A stretch of 64,000 nucleotides of DNA from JBMYTN01 sp049604415 (lineage in GTDB: Bacteria; Pseudomonadota; Alphaproteobacteria; Rhodospirillales; Rhodospirillaceae), in assembly GCA_049604415.1 (NCBI GenBank), contig JBMYTN010000006.1, positions 82,187-146,186 on the forward strand, in the 5' to 3' direction. The notes beneath the pieces were generated by a model. That model saw only the letters and a list, made by a program, of their open reading frames with translations, was not told the DNA's origin and did not search any database. The position numbers and the translations under genes were made by a program. Positions 17,808 through 27,385 of this stretch are shown here, in pieces. Numbering within the stretch: position 1 is the stretch's first letter; every line of letters begins with the position of its first letter.

Positions 17808-17899
17808 ATGTCCACTGGTCCTATATTCTGTCTGTGGTGTTATGGCCTGGGTGCGGCCATTGTTCCAGCTTTGGGTTAGACAATCGACACAGAGGCATT

Positions 17900-19465
17900 A
17901 TGGAGGTTTTCGCGATCATTCTGGCCCTGGCCTGTGTGGTTCCGGTGATAGTGCTTTGCTGTTGGGCGTGTCATTGGGACGGGCCAGCACCGTTTTTCAA
18001 CACGGTGCGAAGAGACCGGCTGGACCATTGGTTCCTGCATCATTGTGAAAAAATCACCATGACCGATGCCCGGGCTTGGCTGTGGCACCGGCGCTTGGGA
18101 ACCCGATCAGAAGATTTGCGCCCCTATCCGCCGATTTATGCCTTTGGCTTGGCCTCGGCGCTGCCTTGCTTGCTCGGGTTTGCCAGTTTCGGGCTGACCA
18201 ACCGGGGCATGCGCGTTCCATTCTTGCTGATGAATGGCGCGGCTTGTGTTGGCATGGTGCTTTGCCTTCAGGCGATGATGCCCTGGTGGGCGGCTCTTAC
18301 TGCGGCTGCGATCTTGCTGCTCAATGCCAATCAACTGCACTACATGATGGTCGGCGTGATCGAGCATGTGACCACCATTGCCCTTATTGCGCTGATTACT
18401 GTTTTGCTTCTGGTTCCGGCAACCCTCCTGGACCATCCTTGGATCATTGGCTTTGCCATTGGGGTGCTGATCTGGGTGAAGCAAACCTGCATGGGGATTG
18501 TGGCAGTTGCTTTTGTCGTTCTGTCCGCTGCCCTGGGGGGCTGGTTGGCAGGGCTGGTGGCAGCAGTGGCCTGCCTGCTTGGTGCGGTTTTGGCCGAAGC
18601 ATTGCAGTTGCTTGTGATGGCCCGATTGGGCTGGGCCGGGAAACGGTTGCAAAACCTGCGGGAAGCCTTCGCTTTGTTTACCGGGCGCTCGGCGAACAAA
18701 GTGAATTCCGCCGTTATCCCGCTGAAAATGGCCAAACTACGGATCTACCCTTATCTGTTTCGCAATTTGGCAGAATGGTTGTGGTTCACAGGCCCCGATG
18801 GTGTCAAAGACCATGGAGTGACCGCTTGGGTGGGGTGGGCGTTTTTGAGTGTTTTTAGTCTCACCGGCTTGCTTTGCCTGGTGATAAATGGGGTCAGTCA
18901 CCCGGTTTCAGCCTTATTCCTGGCTTTGATGGTGATCATCGGTGCCCATGGTGCTTTTTCCTACTGGCTGAAGCGCAGCGCTCCCTTGTTTCTGCCGATC
19001 CTGCTCTGTCAGATTTTGTTGCTGGAGACCGTGGCGGTGGCTCTTATGGGGCAACCGGGCTGGTCTCTGGTGCCCCTTGCAGGATTGTTGGTTTTGCAGG
19101 TCATGCTGCATGGTCCGTTGCTGCGCAATTGGGTGCGCCAGCGTCGCACCATCACCAAAGACTTGGCTGATGGTCTCACTGATGTCGTGTCGGAAGAGAC
19201 CATCTACGCCCATAATTACTGCCAGCGCTTTTTTTGGCAGGCCCCTGTGCGGTTTAAGGCCGGGGATGATCAGTGGTACCACAATCAGGACATTATTGAG
19301 TGGTTGGCCAAAGAGCGGGGAACCTATCTGATGACCTCGGCCTATGGTCGGGACGCGGTATTGCCGGACGGGTGTCGGGCGGAAAAACTGGGCGAGTGGC
19401 CATCAACCCCGGCCCATATGTCGGGCAATGACACCTATACCCTGTTCCGGATCACCTGGGTCTAA
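17900..19465 (+). CDS. Polytopic membrane protein with soluble C-terminus (GT-C-like, unassigned)
   Basis: A 521-aa inner-membrane protein of unknown function. The start at 17900 has AGAGG 4 bases upstream. After an N-terminal TM helix and a loop with several His and Asp residues (residues about 25-65) come roughly ten hydrophobic helices. A soluble C-terminal domain of about 100 residues follows, ending with NDTYTLFRITWV and containing IYAHNYCQRFFWQAPVRFKAGD. The C-terminal domain, where a residue string is read against strand-like YLMTSAYGRDAVLP, recalls the periplasmic domain of lipid-linked glycosyltransferases. It is divergent from 16404-17807, which has the same overall layout, so the two may be distant paralogues. 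It is followed by a palindromic element at 19478. Confidence 0.6.
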   Translation: MEVFAIILALACVVPVIVLCCWACHWDGPAPFFNTVRRDRLDHWFLHHCEKITMTDARAWLWHRRLGTRSEDLRPYPPIYAFGLASALPCLLGFASFGLTNRGMRVPFLLMNGAACVGMVLCLQAMMPWWAALTAAAILLLNANQLHYMMVGVIEHVTTIALIALITVLLLVPATLLDHPWIIGFAIGVLIWVKQTCMGIVAVAFVVLSAALGGWLAGLVAAVACLLGAVLAEALQLLVMARLGWAGKRLQNLREAFALFTGRSANKVNSAVIPLKMAKLRIYPYLFRNLAEWLWFTGPDGVKDHGVTAWVGWAFLSVFSLTGLLCLVINGVSHPVSALFLALMVIIGAHGAFSYWLKRSAPLFLPILLCQILLLETVAVALMGQPGWSLVPLAGLLVLQVMLHGPLLRNWVRQRRTITKDLADGLTDVVSEETIYAHNYCQRFFWQAPVRFKAGDDQWYHNQDIIEWLAKERGTYLMTSAYGRDAVLPDGCRAEKLGEWPSTPAHMSGNDTYTLFRITWV

Positions 19466-19477
19466 ACGCCTGGAACC

Positions 19478-19520
19478 AGGCCGTTGACTCAAAAACGTCC
19501 CGTTTATGAGGCTACGGCCT
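19478..19520. repeat. Palindromic element, copy 2 of 3 (convergent junction)
   Basis: Arms of 20 bases (17 paired) around a TCC loop, the left arm starting AGGCCGTTGACTCA and the right arm starting CGTTTATGAG. It lies between the stop codons of the membrane protein gene on the left and the radical SAM gene on the right. Confidence 0.8.
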
Positions 19521-19547
19521 AAAGGGCCAATACGGGTGGATTAGGCG

Positions 19548-21317
19548 TCAAGCGGCGCTATCTGTGGCAACTTGTTCAGGCGTTTTGCTCTGCCCTGGTG
19601 GCAGATCTTTGACCAGGCGGCGCAGTTGTTGGGTTGTGGCCCGGATCTGTGCGGCTTTTTTGGTTTCCGGAATTTCTTCCTCGCCATTGTTTTCATACCC
19701 CGCAGGCAGGATCATCTCGCCGGTGATCTCACCTTGGACGCTTTCGATATCGAAATCCGTCGGCTTCATATTGCCCGACTGGATCACCATGTTGGACCAG
19801 CCGTAGAGCCAAATTGAAAACAGCTTCCCGACATTCTGGATCCGTTTGCGCCGAGACAGCAGCAACAGCAACCCCTTGGTTACAAAATAGACCCGCATCG
19901 GATGGAGCAAAAACCGTCCCATGCGCAGACTTAAGGATGCCAGAACCAAGCGGTTGCGGATCACATTGCGCAGCAATTCGGCCAAGCTGCCATAGCCCGC
20001 CCCTTCCTGGGCGATGAAATTGCCGGTTTCTAAATTTTCCACATAGTTCCGCAGCCGTCGATATTGGTGCCGTCCATCTGCGGATGACTTCATAAAATGC
20101 ACATAGCCCTTAATCAGGGTTTCTGTCGGCAGCAAATAGCGGATGTTGGTCTGGAATTTGAAGCGACCGATATGGGCTGCTAAGGGGCGCAAGCGACCGC
20201 TCAGCTTCATCCGGCGATAGAGCGGTGTGCCGGGCAAAGCGACCAGCAGGCCGGGGTTGGAGGTCAGCAAGCAGGACTCTTCCATGCCCTCCAGGGATTT
20301 GTCGAAGATTTCCGGCGTGTCGGAATCAAAGCCGAAGATCAGCCCTGGGGTCACGATGAAGCCATAAGATTGAATTTGACGCAGCGCCTCAGGCAGATCG
20401 AACTTCTTCGAGCGGTTTTGTACCTTGCTCATTTCCAGCAAGGTGTTGGTGTCGAAGGACTCCACACCGATGAACAGAACATCGAACCCAGCCTGGCGCA
20501 GCTTGACCATCAAGGCCGGGTCTTGGGCCAGATTGATGGTCAGCCAAGTGAAAAAGCTGGGTCGGTGACCGGTGCGCTCGCGCCATTCGATCATCTTGTC
20601 GGCCACTTCATGGGCCCAGCGGGGCTCGCCAATGAAGTTATCGCAACACAACATGAAGGACTTCACGCCCAAATTGGCTAGGCGATCCAAATCCTCAATG
20701 ATCACATCGGGGTCTTTGTTGTGGGCCCGATTGTTGTCGGTCAAGATCCGGATATCGCAGAATTCGCATAGGAACGGACAGCCTCGGGAGACTTCCAACA
20801 GGGTGCCGTAATAGTGGTGGACGTATTTTTTCAACAGCGCTTGGTCCATGGGCATGGAGCCGCCCATGTTGAAGCGTTGCGGGGCGCGAATGACACGGTC
20901 TTCTTCAGATTTGCCACGCACCGCATCCAGCAAGCGGTTGATGATCAGCTCGCCATCGCCAATGCAGATGTAATCGAAAGGGGTGAATTCGTTCAGCCAA
21001 CCAGCTTGGTCAAAGGACCATGTGATCGGGCCGCCAATGGCGAATTTGGCTTTCGGATAGCGGGCTTTCAGGCGCTCTGCCACCCCGCGCATATAGTCCA
21101 GATCCTGGTTTAGCGCGCTAAACAAAAAAGCGTCCGCTTCACCAATCTCATCTTCAGAGCAGATGCGGGTGTCAAACAGATCATAGGTTATGGAGGCGCG
21201 GTCTTCTATGAACGGCGCGATCACCATCGCCCAGAGCGGGGTATAGGCATTGCCGAAATTCTGCCTTGCCTGATAGACCGGATCGGGCGCGTGAATAAAG
21301 TGGACGCGGTAAGACAT
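19548..21317 (-). CDS. B12-binding domain radical SAM protein
   Basis: About 589 residues. The N-terminal 150 residues have a cobalamin-binding-like Rossmann arrangement (GEADAFLFSALNQDL, AKFAIGGP, DYICIGDGE). The radical SAM core follows, with the cluster motif CPFLCEFC (CxxxCxxC, about residue 185), a glycine-rich strand (FIGVESFDTNTL) and a segment (ITPGLIFGFDSDTPEIF-like) typical of the family. The C-terminal 150 residues include hydrophobic stretches (VYFVTKGLLLLLSRRKRIQ) that may associate with membrane. Members often methylate or rearrange lipids, tetrapyrroles or peptides; the substrate here is unknown. I chose the ATG at 21317, with GGCGGGG upstream, over the in-frame start at 21365. 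It stands 3' of trpS on the same strand. Confidence 0.85.
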   Translation of the reverse strand: MSYRVHFIHAPDPVYQARQNFGNAYTPLWAMVIAPFIEDRASITYDLFDTRICSEDEIGEADAFLFSALNQDLDYMRGVAERLKARYPKAKFAIGGPITWSFDQAGWLNEFTPFDYICIGDGELIINRLLDAVRGKSEEDRVIRAPQRFNMGGSMPMDQALLKKYVHHYYGTLLEVSRGCPFLCEFCDIRILTDNNRAHNKDPDVIIEDLDRLANLGVKSFMLCCDNFIGEPRWAHEVADKMIEWRERTGHRPSFFTWLTINLAQDPALMVKLRQAGFDVLFIGVESFDTNTLLEMSKVQNRSKKFDLPEALRQIQSYGFIVTPGLIFGFDSDTPEIFDKSLEGMEESCLLTSNPGLLVALPGTPLYRRMKLSGRLRPLAAHIGRFKFQTNIRYLLPTETLIKGYVHFMKSSADGRHQYRRLRNYVENLETGNFIAQEGAGYGSLAELLRNVIRNRLVLASLSLRMGRFLLHPMRVYFVTKGLLLLLSRRKRIQNVGKLFSIWLYGWSNMVIQSGNMKPTDFDIESVQGEITGEMILPAGYENNGEEEIPETKKAAQIRATTQQLRRLVKDLPPGQSKTPEQVATDSAA

Positions 21318-21460
21318 TCTGTTTGCCCCGCCAAGCTGTTCCAGTTGGGACTGATCACTCCGCATTCTGCGAAGCCTATATTAGAATGCCAATTGGTTAA
21401 TTTCTTTTTAAGACGCAAGCCAATTCGGTCTCAAAGGTCGGGTTTTCGTCAACTGGCGCA

Positions 21461-22552
21461 CTATGCTTGGGCCTTGGCCAGCTTTTTCGCCCGATTTTCC
21501 GCCCCGCGCCGGATGCGGTTGAACACACCGGTCAGCCCCATGGCTTTGCGCATGTCTTTCAGGGTGTTTTGGGCGATCGCTCGAACCTTTTCCGTACCCT
21601 CGGCAATGACCTCGTCCACATAGCCAGTTTTGGCTTCGGCTTCGGCGGTGCGCTCCCGGATCGGGGTCAGGAAGCCTTCAATGGCTTCGGTCAGCAGGCC
21701 TTTAACTTCCGTATCGCCGACCTTGCCAGCACGGTAGCGGGTCTTCAGCTCCTCGACCTGGTCTTTGTTCGGGTTGAAAATGTCGTGATAGATGAAGACC
21801 GGGTTGCCCTCGACCTTGCCTGGGATGTCGGCGCGGATCCGGTTCGGGTCGGTGAACATGGAGTTCACTTTTTTCGCCACGGTCTTGCTGTCATCGGACA
21901 GGAAGATGCAATTGCCCAGGGATTTGGACATTTTGGCCCCGCCATCCAAGCCAACCAATGACGGGGTCTCGCTGACCATCACATCGGGGATCGGGAACAC
22001 TTCGCCATAGGTTTGGTTAAAGCGCCGAGCGATTTCCCGGGTGATCTCCACATGGGCCACATTGTCCTTGCCGACCGGCACCAGATGGGCCTTGGGCATC
22101 AAGATATCTGCCGATTGCAGCAACGGGTAAGAGATCAGGGCGAGGGGAATGGACTCTTCGGAAATCTGGGCATCCCGGGCCATATCCTTGATGCTCGGCA
22201 GCCGGGTCAGGCGATTGACGGTCACCAAATGGGACATCAGCAAGCTGATTTGCGGCACCTCAGGAATGGCCGATTGCAGGTAGATCGTGACTTTGGTCGG
22301 GTCGATCCCAGCCCCGATATAGTCCATCACCATGCCCCGGGCATTGTCGGACACCTTATTGATATGCTCCGGCTCCGATTTGGTGGTCAGCATATGCAAA
22401 TCGGCAATGATCAGGATGGTGTCATATTGATCCTGCAGGGCGGCACGGTTTTGCAGCGAGCCAACATAATGCCCCAAATGCAGCCGCCCTGTGGGGCGGT
22501 CGCCGGTCAAGATACGCTTCTTCTCTGGGGTCGAAACTGGGCTGTCGGTCAT
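21461..22552 (-). CDS. trpS: Tryptophan--tRNA ligase
   Basis: A 363-aa class I aminoacyl-tRNA synthetase that charges tRNA-Trp. The class I HIGH signature appears as HLGH in GDRPTGRLHLGHYVGSL (about residues 17-33), and the KMSKS loop is present exactly in GGAKMSKSLGN. Length is normal for bacterial TrpRS (about 330-360). It lies between uvrB upstream and the radical SAM gene downstream on the same strand, with gaps that allow either independent or joint transcription. Confidence 0.97.
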   Translation of the reverse strand: MTDSPVSTPEKKRILTGDRPTGRLHLGHYVGSLQNRAALQDQYDTILIIADLHMLTTKSEPEHINKVSDNARGMVMDYIGAGIDPTKVTIYLQSAIPEVPQISLLMSHLVTVNRLTRLPSIKDMARDAQISEESIPLALISYPLLQSADILMPKAHLVPVGKDNVAHVEITREIARRFNQTYGEVFPIPDVMVSETPSLVGLDGGAKMSKSLGNCIFLSDDSKTVAKKVNSMFTDPNRIRADIPGKVEGNPVFIYHDIFNPNKDQVEELKTRYRAGKVGDTEVKGLLTEAIEGFLTPIRERTAEAEAKTGYVDEVIAEGTEKVRAIAQNTLKDMRKAMGLTGVFNRIRRGAENRAKKLAKAQA

Positions 22553-22691
22553 GGGAGGGCTCGCTAGGGAACAATGGGGACAGGAAGGCGCTTCCTGCTA
22601 CCCCTCCGACCGCGCGATGTCCATAGCCAAATCAAGCGGGGCAGGGTCCCAAGGCTGATTCATGGCCTGGCTCCGGTGGCAGTCCAAGCAT

Positions 22692-24875
22692 TCACCGCCG
22701 TCGTGACCGCGCCTTGTTTTTCGCTTTCGCCTTGGCGCTGGACTTGGCCGCAGCACCACGCCCCCTGGCTGCGGAGGCGCGATAGGGGGCAACCGGGCCC
22801 GCATCGGCCAAGCCATCCGCTGGAACGCCCAGCTCCATGGCTTCCAGGCGTTTGATCTCATCACGCAGCCGGGCGGCTTCTTCGAATTCCAGGTCAGCCG
22901 CAGCGGCGCGCATGCTCTTTTCCAGCTCGGCAATATGGGTGCGCAGATTGTCGCCCGCCAAATATGGGTCTTGGCCATCACCATCCTGCAGCGCGTCGAC
23001 GGTGACATAGTCCTGCTCATACACACTTTGCAACACATCGGAGATCCGGGAGCGCACCGTCTCCGGCGTGATGCCATGCAGGGCGTTATAGGCCTGCTGC
23101 TTTTCCCGGCGTCGGTTGGTCTCGCCAATGGCGTAGTCCAGGCTGTCGGTCATTTTGTCCGCATAGAGGATGACCCGGCCCTCCACATTCCGCGCCGCCC
23201 GGCCAATGGTCTGGACCAAGGAGGTTTTGGAGCGCAAAAAGCCCTCCTTATCCGCATCCAGGATCGCCACCAACCCGCATTCCGGAATGTCGAGGCCCTC
23301 GCGCAGCAGGTTGATCCCGACCAGCACATCAAAGCTGCCCAGACGCAAATCGCGGATGATCTCGATCCGCTCCAGGGTGTCGACATCGGAGTGCATATAG
23401 CGCACCCGCACCCCCTGTTCGGTCAAATATTCCGTCAGGTCTTCGGCCATGCGCTTGGTCAGGGTGGTGCAGAGCACGCGCTGGCCCTTCTCGGCACAGA
23501 GCTTGGCCTCTGAGAGCAAATCATCGACCTGGGTTTCCACCGGACGGATGATGCAAACCGGATCCACCAGGCCGGTGGGTCGGATGACCTGCTCGGTGAC
23601 CACGCCCTGGGTGCGATCCAGCTCCCACCCGCCCGGCGTTGCCGAGACGAACAGGGATTGCGGGCGCATCACCTCCCACTCCTCGAATTTCAGCGGTCGG
23701 TTGTCGACGCAGGAAGGCAGCCGGAAGCCATAGTCCGCCAAGGTGCTTTTGCGTTGGAAGTCGCCCCGGAACATGCCACCGATTTGGGGCACCGCGACAT
23801 GGCTTTCATCGACAAACAGCAAAGCGTCTTCCGGCAGATATTCAAACAGGGTCGGCGGCGGCATGCCCGGTTCGCGCCCGGTCAGATGGCGGGAATAGTT
23901 TTCGATGCTTTTGCAATGCCCGGTGGCCTCGATCATCTCCAGGTCAAAGCGGGTGCGCTGTTCCAGCCGTTGCGCTTCCAACAGCTTGCCTTGATTGGTC
24001 AGATTTTCCAGCTGCTGCTTCAGCTCGGTCTTGATGGTCCGAACCGCTTGGGACAAAGCTGGGCGCGGGGTGACATGGTGGCTGGCGGGATAGACCGTGA
24101 CGCTTTCCAGGGTCGCCGTGGTCTCCCCGGTTAGGGGATCGAACTCCTTAATCGCCTCGATCTCATCGCCCCACAGGCCGACCCGCCAGGCCCGGTCCTC
24201 ATAGTGGGCCGGGAAGATCTCCACACTGTCGCCCCGGACCCGGAAGCAGCCCCGGGCAAAACCGATGTCATTGCGGGTATATTGGATCTCGACCAGGGTG
24301 CGCAGCAGATCCTTGCGCTCCAAAGTCTGACCGGTTTCCAGCTTCAGGGTCATTTGGGCATAGGACTCGACGGCCCCGATGCCATAGATGCAAGAAACGG
24401 AGGCGACGATGACCACATCGCGTCGTTCCAGCAGCGCCCGGGTGGCGGCGTGGCGCATCCGGTCGATCTGCTCATTGATCGAGCTGTCCTTCTCGATATA
24501 GGTGTCGGTCCGGGGCACATAGGCTTCAGGCTGGTAGTAGTCGTAATAGGAAACGAAATATTCCACCGCATTGTCCGGGAAGAAGCCTTTGAACTCGCCA
24601 TAGAGCTGGGCGGCCAAGGTCTTGTTCGGGGCCAGGATCAGGGTGGGGCGGCCTTGGGCCTCGATGATTTTGGCCATTGTGAAGGTCTTGCCCGACCCGG
24701 TGACCCCCAGCAGCACCTGATCTCGCTCACCGCCCAAAATGCCGTCATTCAGCTCGCCAATGGCTGTCGGCTGATCCCCGGCGGGTTGATAGTCCGAGGC
24801 CATGCGGAAGTCGGCCCGGGGACCGGCGGCAGGGCGGTTGAACATCGGCAACAGAATGGGGGCGGAGGCGGTCAT
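22692..24875 (-). CDS. uvrB: Excinuclease ABC subunit B
   Basis: UvrB, the damage-verifying helicase-like subunit of nucleotide excision repair. Walker A reads GVTGSGKTFT, followed by the beta-hairpin region VSYYDYYQPEAYVPRTDTYIEKD, the DEAD-like motif LLFVDESHVAVPQ, helicase motifs V-VI (GINLLREGLDIPE, QTIGRAARN) and a C-terminal UVR motif (ELEKSMRAAAADLEFEEAARLRDEI) for UvrC binding. A Lys/Arg-rich tail follows. The ATG at 24875 gives about 727 residues and fits the family; two upstream in-frame codons and a downstream ATG at 24845 are alternatives, and none has a strong ribosome-binding site. Confidence 0.97.
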   Translation of the reverse strand: MTASAPILLPMFNRPAAGPRADFRMASDYQPAGDQPTAIGELNDGILGGERDQVLLGVTGSGKTFTMAKIIEAQGRPTLILAPNKTLAAQLYGEFKGFFPDNAVEYFVSYYDYYQPEAYVPRTDTYIEKDSSINEQIDRMRHAATRALLERRDVVIVASVSCIYGIGAVESYAQMTLKLETGQTLERKDLLRTLVEIQYTRNDIGFARGCFRVRGDSVEIFPAHYEDRAWRVGLWGDEIEAIKEFDPLTGETTATLESVTVYPASHHVTPRPALSQAVRTIKTELKQQLENLTNQGKLLEAQRLEQRTRFDLEMIEATGHCKSIENYSRHLTGREPGMPPPTLFEYLPEDALLFVDESHVAVPQIGGMFRGDFQRKSTLADYGFRLPSCVDNRPLKFEEWEVMRPQSLFVSATPGGWELDRTQGVVTEQVIRPTGLVDPVCIIRPVETQVDDLLSEAKLCAEKGQRVLCTTLTKRMAEDLTEYLTEQGVRVRYMHSDVDTLERIEIIRDLRLGSFDVLVGINLLREGLDIPECGLVAILDADKEGFLRSKTSLVQTIGRAARNVEGRVILYADKMTDSLDYAIGETNRRREKQQAYNALHGITPETVRSRISDVLQSVYEQDYVTVDALQDGDGQDPYLAGDNLRTHIAELEKSMRAAAADLEFEEAARLRDEIKRLEAMELGVPADGLADAGPVAPYRASAARGRGAAAKSSAKAKAKNKARSRRR

Positions 24876-25164
24876 GGGGCAGGGACACTTGCGTCTGGAG
24901 GGCACAACGCGATGGGCTGTTAGAAGGTATGGTGAAATCTGCCAGATTGCAAAGGGCTGCCCCATATCCGGCGGATGGCTAGGGAGGATCCTGTCACGGC
25001 AATACGGGCATTATTTTTAGGGATTATTTGGGGTCACCAATGCGCCTTTTTTTGTTTGTTTTCGGGCAGTTTCGCCTTTCGGGGCCTTGCTTGGGCCGTC
25101 CGGCGGGCGCATAGTCCGAGGCGTCGTTTTTTCCACCCAGCTGCCCGAAACGGGATTGAAACCA

Positions 25165-26367
25165 ATGTCTCTTCTTGCCGAGCGTTTGTCCGCGATCAAG
25201 CCGTCTCCCACCATTGCCGTCACCACCAAAGCCGCCGAATTGCGCGCCGCCGGTCACAATGTGATCGGGCTGGGGGCTGGGGAGCCGGATTTTGATACCC
25301 CCGATCACATCAAAGAAGCCGCCGTGGCTGCGATCGCGGCTGGCAAGACCAAATACACCCCGGTGCCCGGCACCCCGGAGCTGCGCAAGGCGATCATCGC
25401 CAAGCTGAAACGCGAGAACGACCTCGACTACGCCATGGACGAAATCACCGTCGGCTGTGGCGGCAAGCAAACCATCTACAACGCCATCATGGCCACAGTG
25501 GCCGAGGGCGATGAGGTCATCATCCCGGCCCCCTATTGGGTCAGCTATCCGGACATCACCCTGTTGGCTGGCGGCACCCCGGTGTTCGTGCCCTGCGGCG
25601 AAGATGTCGGCTTTAAACTGACCCCGGCCCTGCTGGAAGCGGCCATCACGCCGAAGTCGAAATGGCTGGTGTTGAACAGCCCGTCGAACCCGACCGGCGC
25701 GGTTTACAGTGCTGAAGAACTGAAGGCCTTGGCGGAGGTGCTGGCCAAGCATCCCCAGGTCTGGGTCATGACCGATGATATGTATGAGCATCTGGTTTAT
25801 GACGGCATGACCTTCTCGACCATTGCTCAAGTCGCCCCGGCCCTGAAGGACCGTACCCTGATCCTGAACGGCGTTTCCAAGGCCTTCAGCATGACCGGCT
25901 GGCGGGTTGGTTATGCGGCCGGTCCGGCGGTGCTGATCAAGGCGATGAACAAGATCCAGTCCCAATCCACCACCCATACCAGCTCGGTCAGCCAAGCCGC
26001 TGCGGTGGCCGCGTTGGATGGGGCCTTGGACTTTTTGGCCGAACGCAATGCCGTCTTTGTTGAGCGCCGTGATCTGGTGGTCAAAATGATCAACGAGGCG
26101 GCGGGCCTGTCCGTCGCGGTGCCGACCGGAGCGTTTTATGTTTATCCGTCCTGTGCCGGTGTGATTGGCAAAACCACGCCAGCGGGCACCAAGATCGAAA
26201 GCGATACGGATTTCGTCACCGCGCTGTTGGAAGAGGAGGGCGTCGCCGCCGTCCAGGGCGAGGCCTTTGGCCTGTCGCCCTATTTCCGGATCTCCTATGC
26301 GACCTCCACCGAGGCTTTGACGGAAGCCTGCACCCGGATCCAGCGCTTCTGTGCTGCCTTGACCTGA
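25165..26367 (+). CDS. Pyridoxal phosphate-dependent aminotransferase, aspartate aminotransferase type
   Basis: A 400-aa fold-type I PLP aminotransferase of the class I / AatA group that transfers amino groups between aspartate (or related amino acids) and 2-oxoglutarate. Seen in sequence: the N-terminal GLGAGEPDFDTP, the substrate-binding NSPSNPTGAVYS, the PLP-binding lysine in NGVSKAFSMTGWRVGYAAG, and the C-terminal arginine in YFRISYATS. The start at 25165 begins the family homology; an upstream in-frame start at 25087 is unlikely. It is divergent from uvrB and is followed by a strong hairpin terminator at 26396. Confidence 0.9.
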   Translation: MSLLAERLSAIKPSPTIAVTTKAAELRAAGHNVIGLGAGEPDFDTPDHIKEAAVAAIAAGKTKYTPVPGTPELRKAIIAKLKRENDLDYAMDEITVGCGGKQTIYNAIMATVAEGDEVIIPAPYWVSYPDITLLAGGTPVFVPCGEDVGFKLTPALLEAAITPKSKWLVLNSPSNPTGAVYSAEELKALAEVLAKHPQVWVMTDDMYEHLVYDGMTFSTIAQVAPALKDRTLILNGVSKAFSMTGWRVGYAAGPAVLIKAMNKIQSQSTTHTSSVSQAAAVAALDGALDFLAERNAVFVERRDLVVKMINEAAGLSVAVPTGAFYVYPSCAGVIGKTTPAGTKIESDTDFVTALLEEEGVAAVQGEAFGLSPYFRISYATSTEALTEACTRIQRFCAALT

Positions 26368-26395
26368 TCAACAGGCCCAATACCCTGATGGAACA

Positions 26396-26430
26396 GCCCT
26401 GCCCCCGAACGGGGGCAGGGCTTTTCTTTT
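26396..26430 (+). terminator. Rho-independent terminator
   Basis: Perfect 11-bp stem GCCCTGCCCCC / GGGGGCAGGGC with a GAAC loop, followed by a T-rich tail. It separates the aminotransferase gene from upp. Confidence 0.9.
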
Positions 26431-26507
26431 GCGCTGCGGCTTGAAGCGATCGGGGGAGATCGCTTTATGTCTTGCAACGGCAACACAAACGGCAGGAGCA
26501 CCGGTCA

Positions 26508-27158
26508 ATGAAGCAGGCGGATGGGTTTCCGACGGTCATGGTGGTCGACCACCCCTTGGTGCAGCATAAGCTGAGCCATATGCGCGACAAGGCGACCTCG
26601 ACCCGCAAATTTCGCCAGCTGTTGCGGGAGATCGGTTTGCTGATGGGCTATGAGCTGACCCGCAGCCTGCCCATGACCACCACCAATATTGAAACCCCGC
26701 TGACCGACTATGACGCGCCGGTCATTGCCGGGCGCAAATTGGCGGTGGTGCCAATCCTACGCGCCGGGACCGGCATGGCCGATGGCTTGCTGGAGCTGGT
26801 GCCCGGGGCCCGGGTTGGCCATGTCGGCAGCTATCGCGACCCGGTGACCAAACATCCGGTGGAATATCTGGTCAAGCTGCCCCAGCCCCAGGGCCGGACC
26901 TTCATCCTGGTCGATCCGATGCTGGCCACCGGCCATTCCGCCGTCCATGCGGTCGAGGTGGTGAAGAAGCACGGCGTTAAGGGCGAGGATATCCGCTTCA
27001 TGGCCCTGGTCACAGTGCCGGAGGGCCTAAAGGTCTTCACTGAAGCCCATCCGGATGTGGCGGTCTATGTGGCGGCCATCGACAGCCACCTTAATGAACA
27101 TGCCTATATCGTGCCGGGTCTCGGCGATGCCGGGGATCGCTTGTTCGGCACCAAATAG
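26508..27158 (+). CDS. upp: Uracil phosphoribosyltransferase
   Basis: A 216-aa enzyme of pyrimidine salvage that makes UMP from uracil and PRPP. The PRPP-binding loop appears as ILVDPMLATGHSA (about residues 135-147), and the uracil-binding region near the C-terminus as IDSHLNEHAYIVPGLGDAGDRLFGT, both typical of Upp. The start at 26508 has GGAG about 8 bases upstream; the in-frame codons before it are unlikely. It stands alone between a terminator and the sigma-54-like promoter of the next operon. Confidence 0.95.
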   Translation: MKQADGFPTVMVVDHPLVQHKLSHMRDKATSTRKFRQLLREIGLLMGYELTRSLPMTTTNIETPLTDYDAPVIAGRKLAVVPILRAGTGMADGLLELVPGARVGHVGSYRDPVTKHPVEYLVKLPQPQGRTFILVDPMLATGHSAVHAVEVVKKHGVKGEDIRFMALVTVPEGLKVFTEAHPDVAVYVAAIDSHLNEHAYIVPGLGDAGDRLFGTK

Positions 27159-27326
27159 GGCCGTCCCGATAGCCCTCTGGCGAACCTGTGCGCTGCAGCA
27201 AGAATGGGCGTTATGCAGTCCATTTCTTGAGCAGAACGCTCAGACTTTGCGCGGTTCTGTTTCTGGAATGTGACAGAATGGACCTCCTCCGTGAGGCTCC
27301 GCCTCATCCCGGTTTTGTCACTGATT

Positions 27327-27343
27327 TGGCATAAGGATTGCTG
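27327..27343 (+). promoter_or_regulatory. Sigma-54 (RpoN)-type promoter
   Basis: TTGGCATAAGGATTGCT matches the -24/-12 consensus YTGGCACGRNNNTTGCW, with the invariant GG and GC at the correct spacing and two mismatches elsewhere. It lies about 43 bp before the ABC transporter operon. It suggests nitrogen (NtrC-type) control; no clear NtrC site was found. Confidence 0.6.
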
Positions 27344-27385
27344 CGGCTGCGTCGGCCCTATTCCGAGACAGAACCAGGATATTCG

